From the NCBI GenBank assembly GCA_037178625.1, contig CM074127.1, positions 4,774,001 through 4,838,000 on the forward strand: 64,000 nucleotides of DNA, in the 5' to 3' direction. A model generated the notes under the pieces. It ran no database searches, was not told the DNA's origin, and saw only the letters and a program-made list of their open reading frames with translations. Below are positions 63,584 to 64,000 of this stretch, in pieces. Made by a program: the position numbers and the translations under genes. Every line of letters starts with the position of its first letter. Positions within the stretch are counted from its first letter, which is position 1. This DNA is from Skeletonema tropicum (lineage: Eukaryota; Bacillariophyta; Thalassiosirophyceae; Thalassiosirales; Thalassiosiraceae).

Positions 63584-64000
63584 GCTATTTTATTGATGGC
63601 AGAGCATCCACTGGCGAAAACAAAATCGCGCTGACGCCGCTCTAGAGAGAGGGAGATTCACGATGTCTTAATATGTCTTCTTTGTGCACCTCCCTACCAC
63701 CGTTGTGTTCAGAGGGTCGTGATGTGCTTGTTTTATCATTAGAAGATAAAAAAGGTAATATAGTAGCTCTCTCTGTCTCTCTAGATCTCTAGAGATAGAG
63801 AGATAGCGAGAGCGAGGCTCTCTCTCACACTTCTCACGGCACGCAGATCGTTCTGGCCGAGGTTGGGAAAATCGTTCGGCCGAGATTCGGCTACGTGATT
63901 TAACATAGGAATCAAGCACATATTTAAGATGACATCTTAAATATCTCCAGTTTGTGTATCCTCCTTGTAGGTAAGAGTACGAGTATTCGTACTCTCACAC
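63584..64000. repeat. Right-edge non-coding DNA with inverted repeats
   Basis: Three structures are seen. Around 63768-63832 lies a CT/GA-rich tract (ctctctagatctctagagat and flanks) with strong self-complementarity. At 63920-63944 is a perfect palindrome, atatttaagatg-a-catcttaaatat. At 63975-63994 is gagtacga-gtat-tcgtactc. No gene is recognised; the GPCR promoter should be here. Confidence 0.7.

Overview
The window is nuclear DNA of a photosynthetic stramenopile, most probably a centric diatom of the Thalassiosirales type. Genes are dense, lie on both strands and carry zero to three short GT-AG introns of about 75-200 bp. Several N-termini have the diatom plastid presequence pattern, a hydrophobic signal followed by a cleavage site with Phe at +1 (CQA-FYH, TSG-FSIP, AAA-FSFS). 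A multidomain chitinase and a membrane-anchored Cys/Pro-Thr-rich surface protein also fit a chitin-making centric diatom. The genus assignment is inference.

Layout. 1-5.8 kb: GC-rich direct duplications, then a Helitron-derived ORF (DUF6570-like plus the Helitron_like_N region) that stops before any helicase, fused to a fragment of an unrecognised protein. 5.8-9.5 kb: ribonucleotide reductase small subunit, a small MORN protein with a duplicated 3' end, and dUTPase, so two dNTP-metabolism genes sit almost together. 9.5-15 kb: an aldonolactone oxidase-type flavoenzyme and a fusion of a phytase-like esterase ectodomain to an MFS transporter. 15-25 kb: a fused plastid-type pyruvate dehydrogenase E1 alpha-beta, an MDR oxidoreductase, a HIT protein, a Skp1-type GlcNAc-transferase and an RPA-interacting protein. 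25-30.6 kb is the accessory island: a copia relic, an ankyrin cassette whose ends are inverted repeats and which sits inside a satellite unit, a 184-bp satellite with an alternating A/B dimer structure, and about 2 kb of non-coding DNA.

30.6-39 kb: mitochondrial uL4 and Rieske protein (divergent pair), a P1B heavy-metal ATPase, a PET117-like COX assembly factor and 14-3-3. 39-52 kb: chitinase with four DNRLRE modules, glycine decarboxylase P protein, a SETD9-like protein and the surface protein. 52-64 kb: lysyl-tRNA synthetase, a C2-like unknown protein, a Tat-type thylakoid-lumen protein, cyclin H, and a class C GPCR.

Several conserved single-copy genes (Rieske, RPA-interacting protein, the surface protein, and the stalk of the GlcNAc-transferase) are broken by single-base shifts, some of them in homopolymers or microsatellites. 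This looks like residual assembly indels rather than real gene loss. There is no sign of prokaryotic operons, CRISPR arrays or rRNA genes, and I did not find a convincing tRNA.
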